16,716 nucleotides of DNA from an uncultured Clostridia bacterium. GTDB lineage: Bacteria > Bacillota > Clostridia > Oscillospirales > Acutalibacteraceae. Under the pieces are notes generated by a model, which did no database searches, was not told the origin of the DNA, and worked only from the letters and a program-made list of their open reading frames with translations. Location of the stretch: positions 1 to 16,716 of the forward strand of contig CANQSG010000025.1 of assembly GCA_947626485.1 (NCBI GenBank). Reading direction: 5' to 3'. How positions within the stretch are numbered: position 1 is the first letter of the stretch; each line of letters begins with the position of its first letter. Positions 7,390 through 16,435 of this stretch are shown piece after piece. The position numbers were made by a program, and so were the translations under genes.

Positions 7390-9750
7390 ATGGACGAACG
7401 CGCCAAATCCTTCCGGGCGTTGCGCGACCGGATTATCGAAGCCGAATTTCAACGCATGAACGACCGCCAGCTCGAGGCCGTGACGACCGTCAGGGGGCCG
7501 CTGCTGGTGCTGGCGGGCGCCGGGTCGGGCAAGACGACGGTGCTCGTCAACCGCATCGCCTGCCTGCTGAAATTCGGCAGCGCTTATCACGCCGAATGGA
7601 CGCCCGAACCCCTGACCGACGCCGATTTCGCCGCGGGCGAGGACTATCTTGCCGGCAAGACCGACGCCCTGCCCGAGCGGCTTTTTTCGCTCTACGCCCC
7701 CCGCCCGTGGGAAATTCTGGCGATCACCTTCACAAACAAGGCGGCGGGCGAGCTCAAGGAGCGCATTTCCGCGCTGCTCGGGGACGACGCGCTCGACCTC
7801 TGGGCGGGCACCTTTCATTCGGCCTGCGGCCGCATCCTGCGCCGCTTCGGCGACCGGCTGGGCTACACGTCCCATTTCACGATCTACGACACCGACGACC
7901 AGCGCCGCCTGATGAAGGAAATTCTCAAAGACCTCGGCGCCGACGAAAAAGTCCTGCCCCATCGCGCCGTCCTGCAGGAGATCGGCAGCGCGAAGGATCA
8001 GCTTGTCTCGCCCGCGCAGTACGCCGCGCAGGCGGGCTCCGATTTCCGCCGCCGCAAGATCGCCGAGGCCTACGACCGGTATCAGACCCGCCTGATTCAG
8101 GCCGACGCGATGGATTTCGACGATATGATCTGCAACACGGTGCGGCTTTTCGAGGAGCAGCCCGACGTGCTCGCCTATTATCAGAACCGCTTCCGCTATC
8201 TGATGGTGGACGAATACCAGGACACGAACCACGCGCAGTATCGGCTTGTCAAGCTTTTAGCGGAGCAGCACCGCAACATCTGCGTCGTGGGGGACGACGA
8301 CCAGAGCATTTACCGCTTCCGCGGCGCGACGATCGAAAACATCCTGAATTTCGAGCAGGAATACCCCGACGCGCGTGTCATTCGGCTCGAACAGAATTAC
8401 CGCTCGACCTCGACCATTCTCGACGCGGCGAACGCCGTGATCTCCCACAACCGCGCCCGCAAGGGCAAGGCGCTCTGGACGGAAAACGGCGTGGGGGAGA
8501 AAATCGAGCTCTACCGCGCGCAGGACGAGCGGGGCGAGGCGCGCTTCATCGCCGACACGATCCTCGACGCGGTGCAGGCGGGCGGCCGCTTCCGCGATCA
8601 CGCCGTGCTCTACCGCATGAACGCCCAGTCCGCCGCGCTCGAAAACGTCTTTGTCCGTTCCGGCATCCCGTACCGCATCATCGGCGGCTTCCGCTTCTTC
8701 GAGCGCAAGGAAATTAAAGACGTCATCTCCTACCTCAGCGTCATCAACAACCCCGCCGACGCCATCCGCCTGCGCCGCGTCCTCAACGAGCCGAAGCGCG
8801 GCATCGGGGAGACGAGCGTCGCCAAGGCGATGGAGATCGCCGGGCAGCTCGGGCTGACGCTCTACGAGGTTCTTTCCCATGCGGGCGATTACCCGGCGCT
8901 CTCCCGCGCGGCATCGAAAATGCAGGCCTTTTGCGCCATGCTCGACGGCCTGATTGAACTGTCCGAGACCGCCTCGCTGCACGAATTGCTCGACGAGACG
9001 CTCTCGCGCACCGGGTATCTCGACGCCCTGCGCGCCGAAGGGCCCGAAGCCGCCGACCGGGTCGACAACGTCCACGAGCTTTCCTCGACGATCCTCAATT
9101 ACGAGCGCGACGCCGACGAGCCGACGCTCGCGGGCTTTCTCGAGGAGGTCGCCCTGTTTACCGACCTCGACAATTACGACACCGAGAGCGACGCCGTCGT
9201 GCTTATGACGATCCATTCCGCCAAGGGGCTCGAATTCGAGCAGGTCTATCTCTGCGGCATGGAGGACGGCGTTTTCCCCTCGAACCAGTGCCTTTTCGGC
9301 AGCGAGAGCGAGCTCGAGGAGGAGCGGCGGCTCGCCTACGTCGCCATCACCCGCGCCAAGCGCCGCCTCTACCTCACCCGCGCCGACACCCGCATGCTCT
9401 ACGGCAGCACCGGCCGCAACCGCCCCTCCCGCTTTTTGGACGAAATTCCGGAAGAGCTCTGCCGCAGCCGGTCGGACGCGCCGCCCGCCTTTTCCTTCGC
9501 GGCGTCGATTTCGCCCCGCCGCCCCGCCCCCGCCCGCCCGGCGACAAGCGGCTTCCGCCCCGCCGGGTCGCCCGCGCCGTCCGCGCCCGCCGTGCAGGTC
9601 GGGCAGCGCGTTTCGCACAAGACCTTCGGCGAGGGCATGGTGCTCTCCGTGACCCCGATGGGCGGCGATACGCTGCTCGAAATCGCCTTCGACCGCGTCG
9701 GCACCAAAAAACTGATGTCGAATTTTGCAAAACTGACCGTCTGCGAATGA
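7390..9750 (+). CDS. pcrA: ATP-dependent 3'-5' DNA helicase, UvrD/PcrA family
   Basis: A 786-residue superfamily 1A helicase used in repair and in clearing stalled forks and recombination intermediates. Visible motifs are Walker A AGAGSGKTT (about 42-50), motif Ia ITFTNKAAGELKERI, motif II VDEYQDT (about 273-279), motif III GDDDQSIYRFRGA, motif IV QNYRST, motif V VVLMTIHSAKGLEFE and motif VI YVAITRAKRRLYLT. The C-terminus (VGQRVSHKTFGEGMVLSV onward) is the Tudor-like domain that binds RNA polymerase in PcrA. An insertion of about 45 residues separates Walker A from motif Ia. Two starts are possible: ATG 7375 lacks a ribosome binding site, while ATG 7390 has GGAG at 7377-7380, so I prefer the latter. 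It is divergent from asnS. Confidence 0.94.
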   Translation: MDERAKSFRALRDRIIEAEFQRMNDRQLEAVTTVRGPLLVLAGAGSGKTTVLVNRIACLLKFGSAYHAEWTPEPLTDADFAAGEDYLAGKTDALPERLFSLYAPRPWEILAITFTNKAAGELKERISALLGDDALDLWAGTFHSACGRILRRFGDRLGYTSHFTIYDTDDQRRLMKEILKDLGADEKVLPHRAVLQEIGSAKDQLVSPAQYAAQAGSDFRRRKIAEAYDRYQTRLIQADAMDFDDMICNTVRLFEEQPDVLAYYQNRFRYLMVDEYQDTNHAQYRLVKLLAEQHRNICVVGDDDQSIYRFRGATIENILNFEQEYPDARVIRLEQNYRSTSTILDAANAVISHNRARKGKALWTENGVGEKIELYRAQDERGEARFIADTILDAVQAGGRFRDHAVLYRMNAQSAALENVFVRSGIPYRIIGGFRFFERKEIKDVISYLSVINNPADAIRLRRVLNEPKRGIGETSVAKAMEIAGQLGLTLYEVLSHAGDYPALSRAASKMQAFCAMLDGLIELSETASLHELLDETLSRTGYLDALRAEGPEAADRVDNVHELSSTILNYERDADEPTLAGFLEEVALFTDLDNYDTESDAVVLMTIHSAKGLEFEQVYLCGMEDGVFPSNQCLFGSESELEEERRLAYVAITRAKRRLYLTRADTRMLYGSTGRNRPSRFLDEIPEELCRSRSDAPPAFSFAASISPRRPAPARPATSGFRPAGSPAPSAPAVQVGQRVSHKTFGEGMVLSVTPMGGDTLLEIAFDRVGTKKLMSNFAKLTVCE

Positions 9751-9779
9751 TTGCATTTTCGCGCGGTTTATGGTACAAT
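9751..9779 (+). promoter_or_regulatory. Promoter of the two-gene membrane unit
   Basis: TTGCAT (9751-9756), a 17-base spacer and TGG-TACAAT (-10 at 9774-9779 with an extended TG). It begins immediately after the pcrA stop codon, so the downstream genes need not depend on pcrA transcription. Confidence 0.75.
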
Positions 9780-9814
9780 AAGAAAGTCGAGTTTGACGAA
9801 AAGAGGGAATTGCG

Positions 9815-10630
9815 ATGCTGCCGGGAAACGACGCCGTGAAACACACCGCCCGAACCGCCCTGAAAAGCTGCTGGCCGCAGGCCATCGCGGTCACGCTCTT
9901 CTGCGTGGCGGTCACGCTCTGCGGAATTCTGCTCGATGAGCTCTTCGCCGCGCTGCTGCAGCCCTTCGGAGACTGGATCGCCGACCTCGTCTTCCTCTGC
10001 TATACGCTGCTGCTGCTCCTGCCGACGTTGCAGGGCGCCCTGCGCTGGTTCTGGCGCGTGACGGGCGGCGCGCAGGAGGAGGTCGGCGCCGTGTTCTATT
10101 ATTTCTCGGATCGCCGCGCCTATCTGCGCAGCCTTTGGCTGACGTTGTATCTGGCGGGCAAAGCCCTGCTGTACGGCGTGCTGCTCCTGCTGCCGGGCGC
10201 GGTCGTCGGCTGCCTGTCCGACCCCGCGCTCTACACCCGGTTTCACCTTTCCATGCCCTACTGGGCGACCGGGCTGCGGGTGCTCTCCGGGGTGCTGACG
10301 GCGCTCGGCGTGCTGATCCTCTGTGGCATTCTGCTGCGTTATTACCTCGCGCCCCTCTTTCTGGCGGCAAGGGAGGACATGACCCCGCTCGAAGCCGCCC
10401 ACCTTTCGACCCGCGTCTCGAAGCAGACGCGCGGCGCTTTTCTCGCGCTGCTCTTCAGCTTCGTCGGCTGGGCGCTGCTGATCCTGCTCTGCGCCGTCCC
10501 GCTGTTTTACGCCGTCCCGCTCTTCTTCGCCGCCCTCGCCGTGCACGGCCGCTTCGCGGTGTTCCATTATAATCAGAACGTGCTGGCGGCGCGGGATACG
10601 CGTTTCCCCGCCTATCGCGCGCAATTCTGA
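9815..10630 (+). CDS. Multi-pass membrane protein, DUF975-like
   Basis: A 271-residue integral membrane protein with about five or six hydrophobic segments (about 21-40, 54-76, 112-135, 155-182 and 207-243, the last long enough for two). The segment MTPLEAAHLSTRVSKQTRG followed by a long hydrophobic SFVGWALLIL stretch and a late FHYNQN resembles the end of DUF975 membrane proteins. That call is by eye only, and no function is known for that family. The ATG follows AGAGGG at 9802-9807. The next gene begins 17 bases downstream, so the two are almost certainly co-transcribed. Confidence 0.7.
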   Translation: MLPGNDAVKHTARTALKSCWPQAIAVTLFCVAVTLCGILLDELFAALLQPFGDWIADLVFLCYTLLLLLPTLQGALRWFWRVTGGAQEEVGAVFYYFSDRRAYLRSLWLTLYLAGKALLYGVLLLLPGAVVGCLSDPALYTRFHLSMPYWATGLRVLSGVLTALGVLILCGILLRYYLAPLFLAAREDMTPLEAAHLSTRVSKQTRGAFLALLFSFVGWALLILLCAVPLFYAVPLFFAALAVHGRFAVFHYNQNVLAARDTRFPAYRAQF

Positions 10631-10647
10631 CTTCGGAGGAAAAGACT

Positions 10648-11046
10648 ATGGCAAAGCGAAAAAAAGCCGCCGCCGTCTTCTGCGTCGCGACCTTTCTTGT
10701 CAGCCTGCTGAACACCGCCGGCTTTGTCGCGGATTCCTTTTTCTATACGCTGCGCGACCTGCCGCAGGGCAAATTTCTCTACGCCTCGATGTCGCCCAAC
10801 GGGGATTACACCCTGAAAATTTATCAGGTGCAAAACGACCTCGGCGTCGCGGTGCGCGGGGAGCTGATTCGCCTCGACGACGAGAACTTACAGCCCGAAA
10901 ACATCTACTGGGAGGTCGACGCGAGCCACGCGATCGCCGGCTGGCTGAACGAATCGGTCGTCAGCATCAACGACACCTCGCTCAACGTCTCGACGGGCGA
11001 CACCTTCGATTCCCGCCGCAAGCTGACGATCAATCAGATTTGGTAA
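10648..11046 (+). CDS. Small membrane-anchored DUF5412-like protein
   Basis: A 132-residue protein. A basic N-terminus (MAKRKK) is followed by one hydrophobic helix (about 7-30), which would anchor it with the rest outside the cell or cut as a signal. The soluble part has SPNGDYTLKIYQ, GVAVRGELIR and IYWEVDASHAIAGWLNESVVSIND, the pattern of DUF5412 proteins. Their function is unknown. No lipobox is visible. The ATG follows a CGGAGGA at about 10634-10640. It is second in a two-gene unit with the DUF975-like protein and is closed by a strong terminator. Confidence 0.75.
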   Translation: MAKRKKAAAVFCVATFLVSLLNTAGFVADSFFYTLRDLPQGKFLYASMSPNGDYTLKIYQVQNDLGVAVRGELIRLDDENLQPENIYWEVDASHAIAGWLNESVVSINDTSLNVSTGDTFDSRRKLTINQIW

Positions 11047-11065
11047 AAATATTATAAAAAAGAAG

Positions 11066-11094
11066 CCGGGCGCCGTTGCAAAAGCGGCGCCCGG
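11066..11094. terminator. Bidirectional terminator between convergent units
   Basis: CCGGGCGCCG (11066-11075), a nine-base loop, CGGCGCCCGG (11085-11094). A T-rich tail (TTTGTCTTGTTG) follows on the plus strand. The minus strand has CTTCTTTTTTAT after the same stem, so it serves both the membrane unit and glnN. Confidence 0.88.
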
Positions 11095-11117
11095 TTTGTC
11101 TTGTTGAGCGGGGGAAA

Positions 11118-13227
<2,110 letters not shown>

Positions 13228-13274
13228 CCAGCATCTTCCTTTCGATCTCGCGGCAAAGGCCGCGCAATAATGGT

Positions 13275-13315
13275 AAAACAACAAAAAGGGCACTGCGAAC
13301 ACTGCTCGCAGCGCC
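13275..13315 (-). terminator. Leader terminator (attenuator) upstream of glnN
   Basis: On the minus strand GGCGCTGCGA (13306-13315), a seven-base loop, TCGCAGTGCC (13289-13298) with one G-U pair, then CTTTTTGTTGTTTT. It lies between the glnN promoter and its ribosome binding site, so it must be bypassed for the gene to be expressed. Its 5' arm overlaps the hexaloop stem-loop at 13309-13322, so the two structures exclude each other. Confidence 0.85.
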
Positions 13316-13322
13316 TTTGCTG
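13309..13322 (-). promoter_or_regulatory. Candidate ANTAR-binding hexaloop in the glnN leader
   Basis: The minus-strand RNA CAGC-AAAGGC-GCUG forms a four-base-pair stem with a six-base loop having A at position 1 and G at position 4. That is the loop rule of ANTAR antiterminator targets. It overlaps the 5' arm of the leader terminator. A second hexaloop, normally paired with the first, was not found in this leader. Confidence 0.5.
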
Positions 13323-13333
13323 TTTTCGTATTC

Positions 13334-13362
13334 ATTATATCCGCCCCGCCGCCGTTTGTCAA
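13334..13362 (-). promoter_or_regulatory. Consensus sigma-A promoter of glnN
   Basis: The minus strand reads TTGACA (13357-13362), 17 bases, TATAAT (13334-13339), a perfect consensus match. Transcription should start near 13327 and give a leader of about 100 bases containing the attenuator. Confidence 0.92.
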
Positions 13363-13420
13363 GCCCCTTTTTGCGCCTTTTCGCGACTTTTTTCGAAATT
13401 TATAAAAAGTAGATAAAATC

Positions 13421-13440
13421 ACACGTCAAAACACGTCGAA
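13421..13440. repeat. Tandem 10-base repeat between the divergent promoters
   Basis: ACACGTCAAA is followed directly by ACACGTCGAA, nine of ten bases alike. It lies in an AT-rich stretch between the two -35 boxes (13362 and 13471). One helical turn spacing would suit a DNA-binding regulator, but no known site is recognised. Confidence 0.5.
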
Positions 13441-13470
13441 AATTTAGCCGCTTCCGGAAACCGAAAAAGA

Positions 13471-13499
13471 TTGACGCTTCTTTTTTCCTATGATACAAT
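13471..13499 (+). promoter_or_regulatory. Sigma-A promoter of the GSI operon
   Basis: TTGACG (13471-13476), a 17-base spacer and TACAAT (13494-13499). Transcription should begin near 13506, just before the first hexaloop stem. Confidence 0.88.
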
Positions 13500-13509
13500 A
13501 AATAGCAGA

Positions 13510-13583
13510 GAACAAAGGTGTTCGTCGTCAGACGCTTTCCGCCCTCGGCGGCACGGGCGTTGGTGAGACGGACGCTTTTTTTT
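13510..13583 (+). promoter_or_regulatory. Structured leader with two ANTAR-type hexaloops and a U-tract
   Basis: First stem-loop: GAAC-AAAGGU-GUUC (13510-13523). Second: CUCGGCGGC-ACGGGC-GUUGGUGAG (13544-13567), a nine-pair stem with G-U pairs and one G-G mismatch. Both six-base loops have A at position 1 and G at position 4. A GC-rich stretch and eight T (13576-13583) follow. Possible terminator pairings are GCGUU (13557-13561) with GACGC (13571-13575), sharing bases with the second stem-loop, or CGUCGUC (13523-13529) with GAC/GACG (13567-13574). A competing CCGCC-CUC-GGCGG hairpin (13539-13551) also exists. The order promoter, two hexaloops, terminator, start codon is the layout of ANTAR-controlled leaders. 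The terminator stem is weaker than in the glnN leader. Confidence 0.6.
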
Positions 13584-13650
13584 GTATTACGGCGCGCGTC
13601 CGCGCGGCGATAACCTTATATTTGCACGAAAAGGGAAGGGGCGTTTTACG

Positions 13651-14958
13651 GTGAATCAAACGGTGCCGGAGCTGCTGGAATCGGTGCGGGAGAACGACGT
13701 GAAATTTATCCGGCTGGTCTTCTGCGACATTTTCGGCGTCCAGAAAAACATCGCGATCCTGGCGGGACAGCTGCCCCGCGCCTTCGAATCGGGCATCTCC
13801 TTCGATTCGCTGGCGGTGCGCGGCCTGTGCGGCGACGTCTGCACCGACCTGCTGCTGGTGCCCGACTGCTCGACCGTCTCGATTTTGCCCTGGCGTCCCT
13901 CGCATGAGCAGGTCATGCGCATGTTCTGCGACATCCGCTATCCCGACGGCCGCGCCTTTGAAGCCGACAGCCGCGCGATTTTGCGTGCCGCCGTCGACCG
14001 CTGCGCCGACATGGGCTTTATCTGCAACATCGGGACGGAATGCGAGTTCTACCTCTTCCGCACCGACGCCGACGGCAACCCGACCCGCGAGCCGCTCGAC
14101 CGCGCGGGCTACGGCGACATCGCCCCCCTCGACAAGGGCGAGGACATCCGCCGCGCGATCTGCCTGACTTTGGAGGAGATGGATCTGCTTCCCGAAAGCA
14201 GCCACCACGAGCAGGGCCCCGGGCAAAACGAGATCGACTTCCGGTATTCCGACGCGCTCTCGGCAGCCGACAATTTCTTGACCTTCAAAACCGTCGTTAA
14301 ATCCATCGCCATGCAGAACGGGCTTTACGCTTCCTTTATGCCGAAACCGCTGCGCGACCGCAGCGGGAACGGGCTGCACATCAACCTTTCCCTTTCGCAG
14401 GGCGGCAAGAACCTGTTTCAGAACGGCGAGGCGCACAACGCCAACGCCGAGAGCTTCATCGCCGGCATCCTCGACCGGGCGGCGGAGATCACGGCGTTCC
14501 TCAACCCGACGACGAATTCGTATCACCGGCTCGGCAAGTTCGAGGCGCCGCGGTATTTGACCTGGTCGCGCCAGAACCGCTCGCAGCTCATCCGCATCCC
14601 GGCGTCGACGGGCGAAGCAAACCGCATGGAGCTGCGCTCCTCCGACCCGTCCTGCAACCCCTATCTCGCCTTCGCCCTGCTGATTCACGCGGGGCTCGAC
14701 GGCGTCGCCGAAAAGAAAAAGCTGGTGCCGCCCTGCAACCGCAACCTCTTCGAGGAGGCGGCGCCCGACGTCGACGCCCTGCCCGCCACGCTCGACGAGG
14801 CGCTCGACCGCGCGCAGCAGAGCGAATTTGTCGCCCGGGTGCTGCCCGAGCGGCTGCGCGCCGGTTATTTCGCCCAAAAGCGGGAGGAGTGCGCGGCCTG
14901 CCGCGCCGCCGCCGACCCGCACGCCTACGAGCTCGAGCACTTTTTCCGCGTGATCTGA
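13651..14958 (+). CDS. glnA: Type I glutamine synthetase, short clostridial form
   Basis: A 435-residue glutamine synthetase. Metal- and glutamate-binding blocks are visible: GTECEFYLF (128-136), HHEQGPGQNEIDFRY (185-199), FMPKPLRDRSGNGLHINLSL (229-248, His243), NPTTNSYHRL (285-294), NRSQLIRIPAS (309-319) and RMELRSSDPSCNPYLAFA (325-342). It is near the usual length of the family and lacks the tyrosine adenylylation segment of GSI-beta. I chose GTG 13651 because of GAAGGGG upstream; the frame is open further but would run into the leader terminator. With glnN frameshifted, this may be the cell's working enzyme. The ANTAR gene follows 33 bases later. The family also contains gamma-glutamyl ligases acting on amines, so the amine acceptor is inferred. 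Confidence 0.88.
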   Translation: MNQTVPELLESVRENDVKFIRLVFCDIFGVQKNIAILAGQLPRAFESGISFDSLAVRGLCGDVCTDLLLVPDCSTVSILPWRPSHEQVMRMFCDIRYPDGRAFEADSRAILRAAVDRCADMGFICNIGTECEFYLFRTDADGNPTREPLDRAGYGDIAPLDKGEDIRRAICLTLEEMDLLPESSHHEQGPGQNEIDFRYSDALSAADNFLTFKTVVKSIAMQNGLYASFMPKPLRDRSGNGLHINLSLSQGGKNLFQNGEAHNANAESFIAGILDRAAEITAFLNPTTNSYHRLGKFEAPRYLTWSRQNRSQLIRIPASTGEANRMELRSSDPSCNPYLAFALLIHAGLDGVAEKKKLVPPCNRNLFEEAAPDVDALPATLDEALDRAQQSEFVARVLPERLRAGYFAQKREECAACRAAADPHAYELEHFFRVI

Positions 14959-14991
14959 ACGCGGCGCATTTGACCGAGGGGAGGGGATGGC

Positions 14992-15552
14992 ATGGAACAG
15001 GGTCTGCTGGTCTGCGCGAACCGTAAAAGCGCGGATTCCTTCGCGCAGCTTCTCGCCGGACGGCTGGAGCTCTGCCGCGCGATGACGTCGGGCGACGCCT
15101 GGCGGCTGCTGCAAGAGCGCAGCTTCGCGCTGGTGCTGATTTTAGCGCCGCTGGCGGACGGGCAGGGTTACGACCTCGCCCGGCGGGCGGCGCAGACGAC
15201 GGCCGGCGTCATCCTCGCGGTGCGCCCCGAAGCGCAGCTTGAAGTCCCGCAAAAAGTCCTCGACGAAGGCGTGTTCGTCTTCACCCCCGCGATGGGACGC
15301 CGTCTCTTCGATCAGGCGGTCGCCCTGATGCTGTCGGTGCACCGCCGCCTGAGCCGTGCCATCCCGCAGGCGGAGCAGCTGCAAAAGAAGATGAAGGAGA
15401 TCCGCATCGTCGACAAGGCGAAGTGCATCCTGATCCAATACGAGCGCATGAGCGAGGAGCAGGCGCACAAATACATCGAAAAACGCGCCATGGACACCCG
15501 CCTGACCCGCAAAGAGGTCGCCGAAGAAATTTTGCAGTCCTATCTCGAATAG
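14992..15552 (+). CDS. ANTAR-domain antiterminator with pseudo-receiver
   Basis: A 186-residue RNA-binding regulator. Residues 1-115 have the shape of a response-regulator receiver, but the phospho-acceptor position is Leu51 (FALVLILAPL). The acidic pair of strand 1 is Cys-Ala-Asn (8-10) and the conserved lysine near 98-103 is absent, so classical phosphorylation is not expected. A coiled-coil linker (about 117-138) leads to the ANTAR three-helix domain (about 130-186: IRIVDKAKCILIQYERMSEEQAHKYIEKRAMDTRLTRKEVAEEIL in outline). ANTAR proteins bind paired hexaloop stem-loops in nascent RNA and block terminators. The start ATG has GGGGAGGGG upstream. Its place directly after the GSI gene, whose leader carries hexaloops, points to control of glutamine synthetase genes and of itself. 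Confidence 0.9.
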   Translation: MEQGLLVCANRKSADSFAQLLAGRLELCRAMTSGDAWRLLQERSFALVLILAPLADGQGYDLARRAAQTTAGVILAVRPEAQLEVPQKVLDEGVFVFTPAMGRRLFDQAVALMLSVHRRLSRAIPQAEQLQKKMKEIRIVDKAKCILIQYERMSEEQAHKYIEKRAMDTRLTRKEVAEEILQSYLE

Positions 15553-15595
15553 TTCGTTTCAGATAAAACCAGACCACCAACCGGGAGGAACCGTT

Positions 15596-16435
15596 ATGAA
15601 TTTGAAATTTACGAAAATGCACGGCTGCGGGAACGATTATATTTATATCGATTGCTTTTCGCAGTCGGTGCCCGACCCGGCGGGGTTGAGCGTGCGGCTC
15701 TCCCGCCCCCATTTCGGCATCGGCGCCGACGGCGTGATCCTGATTTGCCCCTCGGCGGTGGCGGACGCGAAAATGCGCATCTTCAACGCTGACGGCAGCG
15801 AGGGCAAAATGTGCGGCAACGGGGTGCGCTGCGTCGGCAAATACCTTTACGATTCCGGCCGCGCGCGCAAGGAGACCGTGACGGTCGAGACCTTAAGCGG
15901 CATTAAAACCCTCGCCCTGACGGTCGAAAACGGGCAGGCGGTGCGCGCCGCGGTCGACATGGGGCCGCCGGTGCTGACCCCCGCCGCCCTGCCGGTGCGG
16001 CTCGACGGCGACGCGGTCGTCGACCGGCAGGTGAAAATCGGCGCGAAAACCTATACGCTGACCTGCGTTTCGATGGGCAACCCCCACTGCGTCCTCTTTT
16101 GCGACGACCCCGCCGCGGTCGACATCGCCGCCGTCGCGGGGGAAATTGCCGCGAGCGGTCTGTTCCCCGAGGGCGTCAACGTCGAATTCGTCCGCGTGGT
16201 CGACGATCATACCCTGCAAATGCGGGTCTACGAGCGGGGCAGCGGCGAGACGCTCGCCTGCGGCACCGGCGCCTGCGCGAGCGCGGTCGCGGCGGTGCGG
16301 TGTGGCCATTGTCCGCCCGGACAGGCCGTCACGGTGCGGCTGCTCGGCGGGGAACTGGAAATTCAAGAACGCGACGGCAGGGTCTTCATGACCGGCCCCG
16401 CCGAAACGGCATTTACGGGAGAGGTGACGGTTTGA
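15596..16435 (+). CDS. dapF: Diaminopimelate epimerase
   Basis: A 279-residue enzyme that converts LL- to meso-diaminopimelate for lysine and peptidoglycan synthesis, without a cofactor. The two catalytic cysteines are Cys73 in NADGSEGKMCGNG and Cys222 in LACGTGACAS. The substrate-binding signatures KMHGCGNDYIYID (7-19) and MGNPHCVLF (160-168) are also present, and the length is normal. The ATG follows GGGAGGA. It starts 43 bases after the ANTAR gene with no visible terminator or strong promoter between, so read-through from the GSI operon is possible. Its stop overlaps the pyrG start by one base. Confidence 0.96.
   Translation: MNLKFTKMHGCGNDYIYIDCFSQSVPDPAGLSVRLSRPHFGIGADGVILICPSAVADAKMRIFNADGSEGKMCGNGVRCVGKYLYDSGRARKETVTVETLSGIKTLALTVENGQAVRAAVDMGPPVLTPAALPVRLDGDAVVDRQVKIGAKTYTLTCVSMGNPHCVLFCDDPAAVDIAAVAGEIAASGLFPEGVNVEFVRVVDDHTLQMRVYERGSGETLACGTGACASAVAAVRCGHCPPGQAVTVRLLGGELEIQERDGRVFMTGPAETAFTGEVTV

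Noticed and set aside
8257..9915. Long minus-strand open frame antisense to pcrA
   Set aside because: A shadow of the helicase gene, with no family motif and no ribosome binding site; pcrA motifs cover the region.
10888..11117. Continuation of the upstream glnN frame beyond the frameshift to 10888
   Set aside because: The translation becomes Arg-rich, overlaps the convergent DUF5412-like gene and passes through the bidirectional terminator, so it is not coding.
13228..13422. N-terminal extension of the glnN frame by 65 codons
   Set aside because: It would run through the consensus promoter, the attenuator and the leader; the ATG at 13227 has a proper ribosome binding site and matches the family start.
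13528..15114. Minus-strand open frame opposite the GSI gene and the ANTAR start
   Set aside because: Antisense shadow that crosses a promoter leader and two real genes.
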